The notes: a model not told the origin generated them from the letters alone. A DNA stretch of 64,000 nucleotides from Taibaiella soli (GCF_003236175.1 NZ_QKTW01000003.1:232298-296297), one strand, 5' to 3'; positions 9,127 through 17,417 are shown, counted from the first letter of the stretch. Translations and numbers: made by a program.

Positions 9127-9954
9127 TTAGCAACTACCCACCAACTCCGCTATCAGCTTCGCCAGTTTTGGAGCCGCTTCGTTTGCGGCTGCCAGTACTT
9201 CTTCGTGTGTGATTTTATTGAGTTCATCGCGGATGCCCAGATCTGTTACGATGCTTGCGCCAAAAATTTTCATACCGCTGTGAATCGCTACAATTACTTC
9301 CGGAACGGTACTCATACCAACCAGATCGCCACCAATTACGTGCAGCCATTTGTACTCCGCACGTGTTTCAAAAGTTGGCCCCTGCAAACCAATATACACG
9401 CCGGTTTGTACATATAATTCCTGACGTTTCGCAATATCCTGTGCTTTCGCAATCAGTTCGAGTGTATATGGTTCACTCATATCCGGGAAGCGCACGCCCA
9501 GACGTTCGTCGTTTCTGCCGCGCAGCGGATGTTCGGGGAATAAATTGATATGATCACGGATGATAACGATATCGCCGACTTTGTATTCAGGATTCATGCC
9601 ACCAGCTGCATTTGATACAAATAAACTGTGCACACCCAGCGCTTTCATTACTCGTACCGGAAAGGTCACTTCATCCATATTGTAGCCTTCATAGTAGTGG
9701 AAACGGCCAGCCATCATCACAGTTTGTTTGCCGCCCAGTTTGCCAAAAATCATTTTTCCGGCGTGACCTTGCACCGTTGAAACCGGAAAGTTTGGAATCT
9801 CATTGTAGGGAATTTCCAGTTCTGTTTCCATCAGTTCGGTCAGTCCGCCAAGGCCGCTGCCAAGGATTACACCTGCCTCAGGCGCTACAGAAATACGTTG
9901 TTTTATAAAATCGGCTGTCGCCTGAATCTTGTCAAATAAGCTCATATGATGCAT
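9127..9954 (-). CDS. punA: Purine nucleoside phosphorylase
   Basis: 275 residues (a start three codons later, MSLFDKIQ, is equally possible). It phosphorolyses inosine and guanosine to base plus ribose-1-phosphate in purine salvage. Family motifs of the trimeric (class I, PNP/MTAP) enzyme are visible: GVILGSGLGGL near residue 28 (phosphate loop), GRFHYYEGY, VSNAAGGMNP, and GPTFETRAEY (purine-site region with the conserved Glu), followed by VGMSTVPE. Length is normal. Cytoplasmic and monocistronic. Confidence 0.93.
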   Translation of the reverse strand: MHHMSLFDKIQATADFIKQRISVAPEAGVILGSGLGGLTELMETELEIPYNEIPNFPVSTVQGHAGKMIFGKLGGKQTVMMAGRFHYYEGYNMDEVTFPVRVMKALGVHSLFVSNAAGGMNPEYKVGDIVIIRDHINLFPEHPLRGRNDERLGVRFPDMSEPYTLELIAKAQDIAKRQELYVQTGVYIGLQGPTFETRAEYKWLHVIGGDLVGMSTVPEVIVAIHSGMKIFGASIVTDLGIRDELNKITHEEVLAAANEAAPKLAKLIAELVGSC

Positions 9955-10058
9955 TTTCGGCGGACAAAAATAGCATATTCAGCGGCGGGTTCTCTGAATA
10001 TCTGTTAATAAAAGAACAATTCGCCCCAGAAAGCCGTAGACTAAACGGCCTAGTTTTA

Positions 10059-10066
10059 TATTTTTG
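10059..10066 (+). promoter_or_regulatory. Possible -7 box of the rfbF promoter
   Basis: TATTTTTG matches the Bacteroidota sigma-A -7 consensus TAnnTTTG, 32 bases upstream of the rfbF ATG. No clear -33 TTG is seen at the right spacing, so support is weak. Confidence 0.3.
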
Positions 10067-10097
10067 TCAGGTACACAGTTAAAAAATAAATGTCCTG

Positions 10098-10871
10098 ATG
10101 AAGGTTGTTATTTTCGCCGGCGGACGTGGAACCCGTATTTCAGAAGAATCGTCACTGCGCCCTAAACCTATGATTGAAATCGGTGGTAAACCGATCCTCT
10201 GGCATATTATGAAGACTTATGCAGCTTACGGCCATAATGAATTTGTGATTTGTCTCGGTTATAAAGGCTGGATGATTAAAGAATATTTTGTCAATTACTT
10301 TATGCATAACGCCGATGTGACTGTTGATTTGTCTAACAACTCACTGGAAGTACATCAGAATTTCGCAGAACCATTTAAAGTTTCGCTGATAGATACTGGT
10401 TTGGATACCATGACAGCCGGTCGCCTGAAAAGGGTATTGCCTTATGTAGGTAATGAAACTTTTATGCTGACTTACGGTGATGGTGTGGCAGATGTAAATA
10501 TCGATGAGCTCGTAAAATTCCATAAAAACACTGGTAAAATCTGCACCATGACTGCCATTCAGGCTACCAGCCGTTTTGGTGTGCTGAAAATGGAAGACGA
10601 TGGTACCATCAACAGCTTTGAAGAAAAACCGGCAGATAGCGGAACCTGGATCAATGGTGGTTATTTCGTGATTGAACCTGAAATTGCAAAATATCTGCAC
10701 GATGATGCAGACGATATCATGTGGGAACGTCAGCCATTAGACGATCTGGCGCGCGACGGACAAATTGCAGCTTATAAGCATCACGACTTCTGGAAATGTA
10801 TGGATACGCTCCGTGATAAGGAAGAGCTGGAAGCAATGTGGCAAAATGAGCCGCTTTGGAAGAAATGGTAA
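10098..10871 (+). CDS. rfbF: Glucose-1-phosphate cytidylyltransferase
   Basis: 257 residues. It forms CDP-glucose from CTP and glucose-1-phosphate, the entry step to CDP-deoxysugars of surface polysaccharides. The N-terminus has the sugar nucleotidyltransferase signature (FAGGRGTRISEESSLRPKPM, residues about 6-25) followed by EIGGKPILWHIMK. The acidic metal-binding motif YGDGVADV lies near residue 131, and the C-terminal part (WERQPLDDLARDGQIAAYKH) is typical of the family. Followed by rfbG after 169 bases of short tandem repeats. Confidence 0.93.
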   Translation: MKVVIFAGGRGTRISEESSLRPKPMIEIGGKPILWHIMKTYAAYGHNEFVICLGYKGWMIKEYFVNYFMHNADVTVDLSNNSLEVHQNFAEPFKVSLIDTGLDTMTAGRLKRVLPYVGNETFMLTYGDGVADVNIDELVKFHKNTGKICTMTAIQATSRFGVLKMEDDGTINSFEEKPADSGTWINGGYFVIEPEIAKYLHDDADDIMWERQPLDDLARDGQIAAYKHHDFWKCMDTLRDKEELEAMWQNEPLWKKW

Positions 10872-10881
10872 TTTTATTGGC

Positions 10882-11040
10882 GATTGAAGATTTGTGATTG
10901 AAGATTTGTGATTGAAGATTGTAACTCGTGTTTGTCATTCTGAGCGAAGTCGAAGAATTTCTTTAATTGTTCGCGATTTTGACGTTTCACTTTTGACCAT
11001 TGACCATTCACCATTCACAACTGACAACTGACAACTCACA
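10882..11040. repeat. Short tandem repeats filling the rfbF-rfbG gap
   Basis: The 14-base unit GATTGAAGATTTGT occurs 2.8 times from 10882 to 10920. Near 10988-11040 there are repeats of ACCATT(G/C) and CAACTGA, reading almost like a slipped-strand product and ending at the rfbG ATG. At 10933-10955 lies one copy of the dispersed TGTCATnCTGAGCG repeat. Confidence 0.75.
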
Positions 11041-12120
11041 ATGAATATTGAATACCTCAAAAAAATATACAGCGGCAAGCGTGTTTTTCTCACCGGACAT
11101 ACCGGTTTTAAAGGCGCGTGGATGCTGCAGATCCTGCAATGGCTGGGTGCTGACGTAAAAGGTTATGCGCTGAAACCAGAAAATGAAGGTGATCTGTACA
11201 ACGAGATCGGCGGTGATAATCTTTGCTATGCATCCGTAATTGCTGATATCCGTGATCTGCATACGTTGCAGGGCGAAATGATCCGTTTTCAACCGCATTT
11301 TGTGTTTCATCTGGCGGCACAATCATTGGTGCGCAGGAGTTATGAGCAACCAGTAGATACTTTTGCTGTGAACGTAATTGGTACTGCTAATGTGCTGGAA
11401 GCTATGCGCGGATTGGAAAATCCGTGTACCGGTGTAATTATCACAACAGATAAAGTGTATGAAAATCCGGAACGTGGGTTACCATTTAAAGAGGATGATA
11501 AATTAGGTGGTTATGACCCATATTCCGCGAGTAAAGCGGCTGCGGAGATTGTCATCTCTTCTTATGAACGTTCTTTCTTTAATCCGGAACAATATGCGAA
11601 ACACGGAAAAGCGATTGCCTCGGTACGTGCCGGAAATGTGATTGGTGGCGGCGATTATGCGGAAGCGCGTATCATTCCTGATATTGTTCGGGCATTGGAC
11701 AGAGGTGGAAAAGTGATTTTGCGTAATCCGCAATCAGTGCGCCCATGGCAACATGTGTTGGAACCATTGGCGGTGTATCTGATGCTCGGCGCAAAAATGA
11801 GCGAAGATCCGCAGCGTTTTGCGGGCGCTTATAATGTGGGCCCGGATGCAAACGATGAAAAAACAGTAGAAGAGCTGACGAAAATATTTTTGAGCGCTTA
11901 TGGCAAGGAAGGATTTTATGAAATAGATCCACCGGCGAATGCGCCGCACGAAGCAAAACTGCTTCTGCTTGACAGTGCTAAAGTCCGCTCGATGCTGGAA
12001 TGGCATCCAAAGTTGAACGCGGCTTCTGCCATCTACTGGACGGCTGAATGGTACGCAGATAAGCAGCATTCGCAGAAGGAAAAAACATTACGCCAGATCG
12101 AACAGTATTTTGGAAGCTAA
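11041..12120 (+). CDS. rfbG: CDP-glucose 4,6-dehydratase
   Basis: 359 residues, a short-chain dehydrogenase/reductase of the extended type. The NAD-binding motif TGHTGFKGAWM (about residues 18-28) is diagnostic for the CDP-glucose 4,6-dehydratase subfamily. The catalytic Tyr-Lys pair is in YDPYSASKAAAE (about 158-169). It converts CDP-glucose to CDP-4-keto-6-deoxyglucose with internal NAD+ hydride transfer. It is followed 15 bases later by the epimerase gene, so the two are cotranscribed. Confidence 0.93.
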   Translation: MNIEYLKKIYSGKRVFLTGHTGFKGAWMLQILQWLGADVKGYALKPENEGDLYNEIGGDNLCYASVIADIRDLHTLQGEMIRFQPHFVFHLAAQSLVRRSYEQPVDTFAVNVIGTANVLEAMRGLENPCTGVIITTDKVYENPERGLPFKEDDKLGGYDPYSASKAAAEIVISSYERSFFNPEQYAKHGKAIASVRAGNVIGGGDYAEARIIPDIVRALDRGGKVILRNPQSVRPWQHVLEPLAVYLMLGAKMSEDPQRFAGAYNVGPDANDEKTVEELTKIFLSAYGKEGFYEIDPPANAPHEAKLLLLDSAKVRSMLEWHPKLNAASAIYWTAEWYADKQHSQKEKTLRQIEQYFGS

Positions 12121-12135
12121 GTTTCGCAGATTTTT

Positions 12136-12684
12136 ATGATAGAAAACATTCTTACCGACGCCAAATTAATTACGCTACCAGCGTTTTTTGATGTGCGTGG
12201 TGCTTTTGTCAAAACATTTAATGAAAGTCTTTTCGGGCAATATGGCATTCAGTTTGAACTGAAGGAAAGCTATTTTTCCATCTCCAAAAAAGATGTGATT
12301 CGCGGGATGCATTTTCAGACGCCACCACATCAGCACGCCAAAATTGTGTTTTGTCCGCAGGGTGCTATCCTGGATGTGATTATTGATTTGCGTAAAGGCT
12401 CGCCAACATTTGGTGAGTACTTTGCACATGAGCTTTCCGCTGAAAATCATAAAGCGTATTACATTCCCGAAGGTTTTGCCCATGGCTTTAAATCTCTGAC
12501 CGACGATGCGGTGACTTATTATCTTGTTTCTTCTGAGTACAGCCAGCCAAACGATACCGGAATTTTATACAACAGCTTTGGTTTTGACTGGGGTGTACAG
12601 GAACCGGTTATGTCTGCCAGAGATCTGTCTTTTGACGGAATAGACGTATTCAATACGCCGTTTATGTATACTTCCGGGCAATAA
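12136..12684 (+). CDS. RmlC-like sugar-nucleotide 3,5-epimerase, probably acting on CDP-4-keto-6-deoxyglucose
   Basis: 182 residues with the dTDP-4-dehydrorhamnose 3,5-epimerase cupin fold: FDVRGAFVKTFN, RGMHFQ (catalytic His near residue 60), HAKIVFCPQGAILDV, and YIPEGFAHGF near residue 113. The family name implies a dTDP substrate, but the only sugar-nucleotide genes beside it make CDP-4-keto-6-deoxyglucose, so a CDP-sugar substrate (as for the ascarylose-type epimerases) is inferred. No rfbH/ddhC dehydratase or 4-ketoreductase is adjacent. Confidence 0.8.
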   Translation: MIENILTDAKLITLPAFFDVRGAFVKTFNESLFGQYGIQFELKESYFSISKKDVIRGMHFQTPPHQHAKIVFCPQGAILDVIIDLRKGSPTFGEYFAHELSAENHKAYYIPEGFAHGFKSLTDDAVTYYLVSSEYSQPNDTGILYNSFGFDWGVQEPVMSARDLSFDGIDVFNTPFMYTSGQ

Positions 12685-12778
12685 GTTATTTTTGCAACTC
12701 AATTTAGTAACTACCGTTTAGGAGTAGGGGCATTTTCAAACGATGAACCCACTCGCCAAACAAACACCATAATAGTTT

Positions 12779-14311
12779 ATGAATATTAAGAAAGTATTGA
12801 CTACGCTCGGTATTGACAAAGTCAACGAAGGCGCTGCCACGGGTACCAAATGGATCAAATCAAACGGAGCAGCGATCGAATCATTCTCTCCGGTAGATGG
12901 CAAACGCATTGCTGCGGTAACTGGCGTTGATCGTAAAAATTATGATACTGTGGTAAGCCAGGCTGAAGCTGCATTCCCGGAATGGCGCATGTGGCCTGCT
13001 CCAAAACGTGGCGAAGTAGTTCGTCAGATTGGTGAGGCACTCCGTAAAAATAAAGAAGCACTCGGTACGCTCGTTTCTTATGAAATGGGTAAAAGCCTTC
13101 AGGAAGGTTTGGGTGAAGTACAGGAAATGATTGATATCGCGGATTTCGCGGTGGGTCTTTCCCGTCAGTTGTACGGTTTGACAATGCACAGTGAGCGTCC
13201 GATGCACCGTATGTATGAGCAATGGCATCCGCTTGGCGTTGTTGGTATTATCAGCGCATTTAACTTTCCTGTAGCTGTATGGAGCTGGAATAGCTTCCTG
13301 GCTTGGGTTTGTGGTAATACATGCGTTTGGAAGCCATCAGAAAAAACTCCTTTGACAGCTATCGCTTGTCAGAAAATAGTAGCGAACGTATTTAAAGCAA
13401 ACAACGTTCCGGAAGGTGTAAACGGTCTCGCTATCGGCGGTCGTGAAACCGGTGAATGGATGAGCAATGATACACGTATTCCACTGGTGTCTGCTACAGG
13501 TTCTACTCGTATGGGTAAAGCCGTGGGAGCTGCAGTAGGTGGCCGTCTCGGTCGTTCTTTGCTGGAACTGGGTGGCAACAATGCAATCATTGTTTCACAA
13601 CATGCAGATCTGACGATTGCAATGCGTGCTGCAGTATTCGGCGCGGTTGGTACTGCAGGTCAGCGTTGTACAACTACACGTCGTCTCATCATTCACGAAA
13701 GCGTGTATGATGCATTCAAGAAAAAACTCGTTGCAGCTTATAAAAATCTGAGCATCGGCGATCCGTTGGATCAAAACAACCACGTAGGTCCGTTGATTGA
13801 CAAAGATGCGGTTGGAAACTACCTCACTGCAATCAGCGAACTGAAAAAATCGGGTGCTAAAGCTGTAGTAGCAGGTGGCGTGCTGAGCGGCGAAGGTTAT
13901 GAAAGCGGTTGTTACGTAAAACCATGTATTTACGAAGTGGATAATAGTTGGCCGATCGTGCAGCACGAAACATTTGCGCCGCTGCTGTATATCATGAAGT
14001 ATAAAACATTGGAAGAGGCGATTGCACTGCAAAATGGGGTACCGCAGGGTCTTTCTTCTGCGATCATGACGCTGAATATGCGCGAATCAGAACAGTATTT
14101 GTCTCACAAAGGCAGCGATTGTGGTATTGCAAACGTAAATATCGGTACCAGCGGTGCTGAAATCGGTGGTGCGTTTGGCGGTGAAAAAGAAACGGGCGGT
14201 GGTCGCGAAAGCGGGTCAGATGCCTGGAGAGCATACATGCGTCGTCAGACTAATACCATTAATTGGAGTGAAGAGTTGCCACTTGCGCAAGGTATTAAGT
14301 TTACTATTTAA
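12779..14311 (+). CDS. amaB: Aldehyde dehydrogenase of the ALDH7 (alpha-aminoadipic semialdehyde dehydrogenase) type
   Basis: 510 residues. Catalytic Cys is in GTAGQRCTTTRR (about residue 296) and the general base Glu in LLELGGNNA (about 263). The SAFNFPVAVWSWN and GAFGGEKETGGGRESGSDAW stretches are typical of antiquitin/AmaB enzymes, which oxidise alpha-aminoadipate semialdehyde (piperideine-6-carboxylate) in lysine catabolism. It starts 94 bases after the epimerase but appears unrelated to sugar metabolism. The gene symbol is by family similarity; substrate not shown by context. Confidence 0.85.
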   Translation: MNIKKVLTTLGIDKVNEGAATGTKWIKSNGAAIESFSPVDGKRIAAVTGVDRKNYDTVVSQAEAAFPEWRMWPAPKRGEVVRQIGEALRKNKEALGTLVSYEMGKSLQEGLGEVQEMIDIADFAVGLSRQLYGLTMHSERPMHRMYEQWHPLGVVGIISAFNFPVAVWSWNSFLAWVCGNTCVWKPSEKTPLTAIACQKIVANVFKANNVPEGVNGLAIGGRETGEWMSNDTRIPLVSATGSTRMGKAVGAAVGGRLGRSLLELGGNNAIIVSQHADLTIAMRAAVFGAVGTAGQRCTTTRRLIIHESVYDAFKKKLVAAYKNLSIGDPLDQNNHVGPLIDKDAVGNYLTAISELKKSGAKAVVAGGVLSGEGYESGCYVKPCIYEVDNSWPIVQHETFAPLLYIMKYKTLEEAIALQNGVPQGLSSAIMTLNMRESEQYLSHKGSDCGIANVNIGTSGAEIGGAFGGEKETGGGRESGSDAWRAYMRRQTNTINWSEELPLAQGIKFTI

Positions 14312-14331
14312 TTGTAATGTAATGATTTAAT

Positions 14332-14374
14332 AAGCGCCGCTACTATTGATAAGATAGGGCGGCGCTTCTGTTTT
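14332..14374 (+). terminator. Terminator after the aldehyde dehydrogenase
   Basis: AAGCGCCGC (14332-14340) pairs with GCGGCGCTT (14359-14367) across an 18-base loop and is followed by CTGTTTT. It would end the rfb/aldehyde dehydrogenase transcript. Confidence 0.7.
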
Positions 14375-14668
14375 AGATGACTTGCAGATATTTTGTCTTC
14401 GTAAAATGAAAATTTATATCTGTCATAAATATTGACAATAATGCGTATAGATAATTAGTTAGCAAAAATTGACTAATTATTATTTTTTTAGTGGTTTGGT
14501 ATAGTGATAAAAAGTCCAGAAATTATTTTGAAATGAATTAACTTGTGGGCGGAAATGAATCACATCCCCTATCCGGAACTTATGATTTTTCATTTAGCCG
14601 AGAAGGGCCAAGAAATCTATATACAACTGTTGTGCATGAAATCCCATTAATTGTTTAAAAATATCATT
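14375..14668 (+). promoter_or_regulatory. AT-rich upstream region and possible leader of the RRM gene, with a 9-bp inverted repeat
   Basis: No gene is seen here. ATAATTAGT at 14451-14459 pairs with ACTAATTAT at 14472-14480 (12-base loop) and is followed by TATTTTTTTA, resembling an AT-rich intrinsic terminator or operator. The remaining 180 bases before the RRM start may be a long 5' leader, as is common for RNA-chaperone genes, but this is inference. Confidence 0.35.
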
Positions 14669-15514
14669 ATGAACTTATTCGTCGGTAATTTAAGTCAGGA
14701 AACAACAGATAATGACCTGCGCCATCTTTTTTCAGAATTCGGTACTGTAACCTCAGCCCGTGTTATTATGGATCCTGCTACGAGTCAATCCCGTGGCTTT
14801 GGTTTTGTTGAAATGGAAGACAAATTTCATGGATACGATGCAATCGATAATCTGGATGCAACCTTTTTGCAAGGTCAGATTATTTCGGTAAAAGAAGCTA
14901 AACCTCAAGGCGGCCAGGGTGGCGGCGGAGGACAACGCAGAAGCTTTGGCGGCGGTGGCGGCTACAACCGTGATAACGGTGGCGGACAACGCAGAAGCTT
15001 TGGTGGCGGTGGTGGCTACAACCGTGACAACGGTGGTGGTGGTGGTTACAACCGTGATAATAACCGTGGTGGTGGCTATAACCGCGATAATGGCGGTGGA
15101 TACAATCGCGATAATAATGGTGGTGGCTACAACCGTGATAATGGCGGTGGCGGTTACAACCGTGATAACAACCGTGGTGGTTACAATCGTGACAACAACG
15201 GCGGTGGTTACAATCGTGACAATAATGGCGGTGGCTATAACCGCGATAACAACCGTGGTGGCTACAATCGTGATAACAACGGTGGTGGTTACAACCGCGA
15301 CTACAATCGCGATAACACCCGCGACAGCTGGAGCAGCGATAGCAACAACAGCCGTGGTAGCTACAATCGCGACAACAATTACAATCGCGATAATAACTAT
15401 AATCGCGACACGAATTTTAATCGCGATACAAACTTCAGTCGTGAAACATTTAACCGCGATCGTAATTTCAACAGCGACGCTAATAATAACGAAGAGAACA
15501 ACAACAACGCTTAG
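14669..15514 (+). CDS. RRM RNA-binding protein with long Gly/Asn/Tyr/Arg-rich repetitive tail
   Basis: 281 residues from the ATG at 14669; an upstream TTG is less likely. Residues 1-80 are one RNA-recognition motif with RNP2 LFVGNLS and RNP1 SRGFGFVEM, as in bacterial cold-inducible Rbp proteins. From about residue 88 the chain is a disordered repeat: two QRRSFGGGGG blocks, then 16 copies of YNRD separated by Gly/Asn, ending in an Asn-rich acidic tail. Bacterial RRM proteins are usually 80-130 residues, so the roughly 190-residue tail is unusual. It probably binds single-stranded RNA; the tail may mediate self-association. Confidence 0.88.
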   Translation: MNLFVGNLSQETTDNDLRHLFSEFGTVTSARVIMDPATSQSRGFGFVEMEDKFHGYDAIDNLDATFLQGQIISVKEAKPQGGQGGGGGQRRSFGGGGGYNRDNGGGQRRSFGGGGGYNRDNGGGGGYNRDNNRGGGYNRDNGGGYNRDNNGGGYNRDNGGGGYNRDNNRGGYNRDNNGGGYNRDNNGGGYNRDNNRGGYNRDNNGGGYNRDYNRDNTRDSWSSDSNNSRGSYNRDNNYNRDNNYNRDTNFNRDTNFSRETFNRDRNFNSDANNNEENNNNA

Positions 15515-15537
15515 TCTTAATAGTTATTTAAATAGAA

Positions 15538-15570
15538 AATGCCTTTGTAAAAATTACAAAGGCATTTTTT
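15538..15570 (+). terminator. Terminator of the RRM gene
   Basis: AATGCCTTTGTAA (15538-15550) pairs perfectly with TTACAAAGGCATT (15554-15566), loop AAA, followed by Ts. The convergent mobA stop codon (15554-15556) lies inside the stem, so the hairpin is shared by both genes. Confidence 0.88.
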
Positions 15571-16141
15571 GTATGTCGTCTGGCGAATTGAAATTTTCAA
15601 AGAATGGCTGCCAATTTTCAGGAACTGAAAGGAAGGGAATTTTCAGGCGAAGTAAAATGGAAATCAATCCGTGCTTCGGTAAATCATTTGCATTGTACCA
15701 CGAATCAATTTGCTGCATAGCCTTTGCTGTATAAATGCCACATAGCGGTTCTGCTTGTGCTCCGTTTTGATAGATATAGGCTGCGTGATTTTTCTCTAGC
15801 GAAGCTGAAACTAAGGTCCGTAGCACATTTGGCTGCATCCGTTGCATATCGCAGGCAAGTACAAAAATATCTTCTCCGGGAAATTGATGATGCGCAGACA
15901 TCAGACCTTTTAACGGACCACCAATATTCAATTCTTTTTCGTCTATTATGAAATCCGCACCTGGCACTACCTTTTGGTAAGCAGCCAATTGTTGTTCATT
16001 TACCGAAATCTTTACAGGGATATTCAATGAGCTTAGTAGCGCATAACTATGTTCTATCCACGTACCATTACCCGAAGGGAGCAAACCTTTGTCAGTGCCC
16101 ATTCTGCTGCTTTGTCCGCCGGAAAGAATTAAACCAAACAT
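15554..16141 (-). CDS. mobA: Molybdenum cofactor guanylyltransferase (MobA-like NTP transferase)
   Basis: 195 residues. The N-terminal GLILSGGQSSRMGTDKGLL signature (residues 3-21) is the GTP-binding loop of MobA-type transferases, followed by CDMQRM (metal-binding Asp near residue 98). These enzymes attach GMP to molybdopterin, or CMP in close relatives. It is the last gene of the molybdenum-cofactor cluster, separated from moaCB by 198 bases of dispersed repeats, so it may have its own promoter. Confidence 0.85.
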   Translation of the reverse strand: MFGLILSGGQSSRMGTDKGLLPSGNGTWIEHSYALLSSLNIPVKISVNEQQLAAYQKVVPGADFIIDEKELNIGGPLKGLMSAHHQFPGEDIFVLACDMQRMQPNVLRTLVSASLEKNHAAYIYQNGAQAEPLCGIYTAKAMQQIDSWYNANDLPKHGLISILLRLKIPFLSVPENWQPFFENFNSPDDIQKMPL

Positions 16142-16147
16142 AAATCA

Positions 16148-16339
16148 AACCCCCATCCTCTGAAGGGGAGTCTTTGCGCGAGCACTCCTCAGAGTTCTCT
16201 GCTTGTAAATAAAATTTAAAATCCCTAACCCCTGAAGCGGAATTTCTGCGCGAGTACTCCCGATTCTGAATAAATATCCGGTTCTCTAAATGTTTCTAGC
16301 TCGCGGTGGGAGTTCCCTCCTTTAGAAGGGTTAGGGAGG
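16148..16339. repeat. Three copies of the CCCCTnAAGGGG repeat family between moaCB and mobA
   Basis: Copies begin near 16148 (CCCCCATCCTCTGAAGGGGA), near 16210 (ATCCCTAACCCCTGAAGCGG) and, inverted, near 16303 (GGGAGTTCCCTCCTTTAGAA). The two direct copies share a following TGCGCGAG(C/T)ACTCC. The inverted copy ends exactly at the moaCB stop codon (16340-16342). Confidence 0.75.
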
Positions 16340-17242
16340 TTAATGCTGCATTCCCTTTGCCACTCTGAAAATATGTAGCACATAAGGAAACAGCGCGTCC
16401 ATAGTTTCTTCTGCGCCGCGGGTAGAACCGGGCATTGTGATTACCAAAGTCTGATCAATAAATCCCGCTACACCGCGTGAAAGCATTGCATAAGGCATGC
16501 GCTCCTGTCCGTAGCTGCGTGCTGCTTCCATGATGCCTGGAATCTCGCGGTCGAGCATGGGAGTGATGGCTTCCGGCGTGACATCTCTTGGCGAAAGGCC
16601 TGTGCCGCCGGTAAACAGCACCAGATTAAAACCTTCATCTGCCAGCTGTGTAGCTTTTTCCTGGATCAATACAAATTCATCCGCGATGATTTCATAACGT
16701 TCGGCAGTAAGGTTATACTGCGTCAATTTTTCAATAATAGCCTGTCCGGCTTTGTCCTGTTTACTGCCAGCAGACACACTATCCGAACACACGATGACAG
16801 CGCAACGCAATGCAACTTCATCTTTAAAATCAGATTTGCCACCTTTTTTACTTTCTAGTTTTATTGTTCCGATTTCCACATTTTTATCAATCGGTTTTAG
16901 CATATCATATATTGTCAAAGCCGTGATGGCTGCGCCGTGCATCGCTTCTACTTCAACGCCGGTCCGGTAAATTGTATGTACTTCCACTTCAATCAGAATA
17001 CTCAATCCGTCGATTGTGTGGCGAATAGCAGTATACTCAACCGGTAGCGGATGACAATCAGGGATAACATCAGATGTTTTCTTAACTGCGAATAATCCAG
17101 CTGCGCGAGAAAATTCAAACACATCGCCTTTCGGAATTTGTTTGTTTTGAATTGCATCAATCGTTTCCTGTTTCGAAACGTTCACAACCGCTGTGGCTAT
17201 GGCTTTGCGAAGACTGGTATTTTTATGTGTGATATTGACCAT
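16340..17242 (-). CDS. moaCB: Bifunctional MoaC-MoaB/MogA fusion (molybdopterin biosynthesis)
   Basis: 300 residues. Residues 1 to about 145 are MoaC, cyclic pyranopterin monophosphate synthase (DVIPDCHPLP, RTGVEVEAMHGAAITALTIY, then a KNVEIGTIKL stretch). Residues 150-300 are a MoaB/MogA domain (AVIVCSDSVSAG, FTGGTGLSPRDVTPEA, MPGSTRGAEE), which adenylylates molybdopterin or acts as a related scaffold. Such fusions are known in Bacteroidota. Upstream toward moaE lie 175 noncoding bases carrying a tRNA-3'-end-like fragment. Confidence 0.9.
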   Translation of the reverse strand: MVNITHKNTSLRKAIATAVVNVSKQETIDAIQNKQIPKGDVFEFSRAAGLFAVKKTSDVIPDCHPLPVEYTAIRHTIDGLSILIEVEVHTIYRTGVEVEAMHGAAITALTIYDMLKPIDKNVEIGTIKLESKKGGKSDFKDEVALRCAVIVCSDSVSAGSKQDKAGQAIIEKLTQYNLTAERYEIIADEFVLIQEKATQLADEGFNLVLFTGGTGLSPRDVTPEAITPMLDREIPGIMEAARSYGQERMPYAMLSRGVAGFIDQTLVITMPGSTRGAEETMDALFPYVLHIFRVAKGMQH

Positions 17243-17318
17243 TGTATTTTATTTTGTTTCGCTCGCTCTTTGTGCTACCGCTCACTTGTCTTAGGGGGGC
17301 TAGTCGCCGTGCGCCCTG

Positions 17319-17346
17319 CGGCGGAGACGGCGAGATTCGAACTTGC
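17319..17346 (-). other. tRNA 3'-end-like fragment (T-arm plus acceptor strand)
   Basis: On the minus strand GCAAG-TTCGAAT-CTCGC (17346-17330) resembles a T-arm with 4 of 5 stem pairs and the invariant TTCGAAT loop. It is followed by CGTCTCC and GCCG, like an acceptor 3' strand, discriminator and near-CCA end. No 5' half, D-arm or anticodon arm is upstream, so it is not a functional tRNA. It could be a remnant of an integration site or a chance or repeat-borne similarity. Confidence 0.4.
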
Positions 17347-17417
17347 ATTACTTATTTACCGTCTATTGGTGGAAGCGTAGTTACGCTTGTCATACTGAGC
17401 GTAGTCGAAGTATAGAC

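Noticed and set aside
14919-15734. 271-residue Thr/Val/Ala-rich frame overlapping the RRM tail
   Set aside because: It is the shifted frame of the Gly/Asn-rich repeat, runs through the terminator into the opposite mobA gene, and has no family resemblance.
17319-17346. A functional tRNA gene
   Set aside because: Only the T-arm and acceptor 3' strand are present; no D-arm, anticodon arm or matching 5' acceptor is found on either side.
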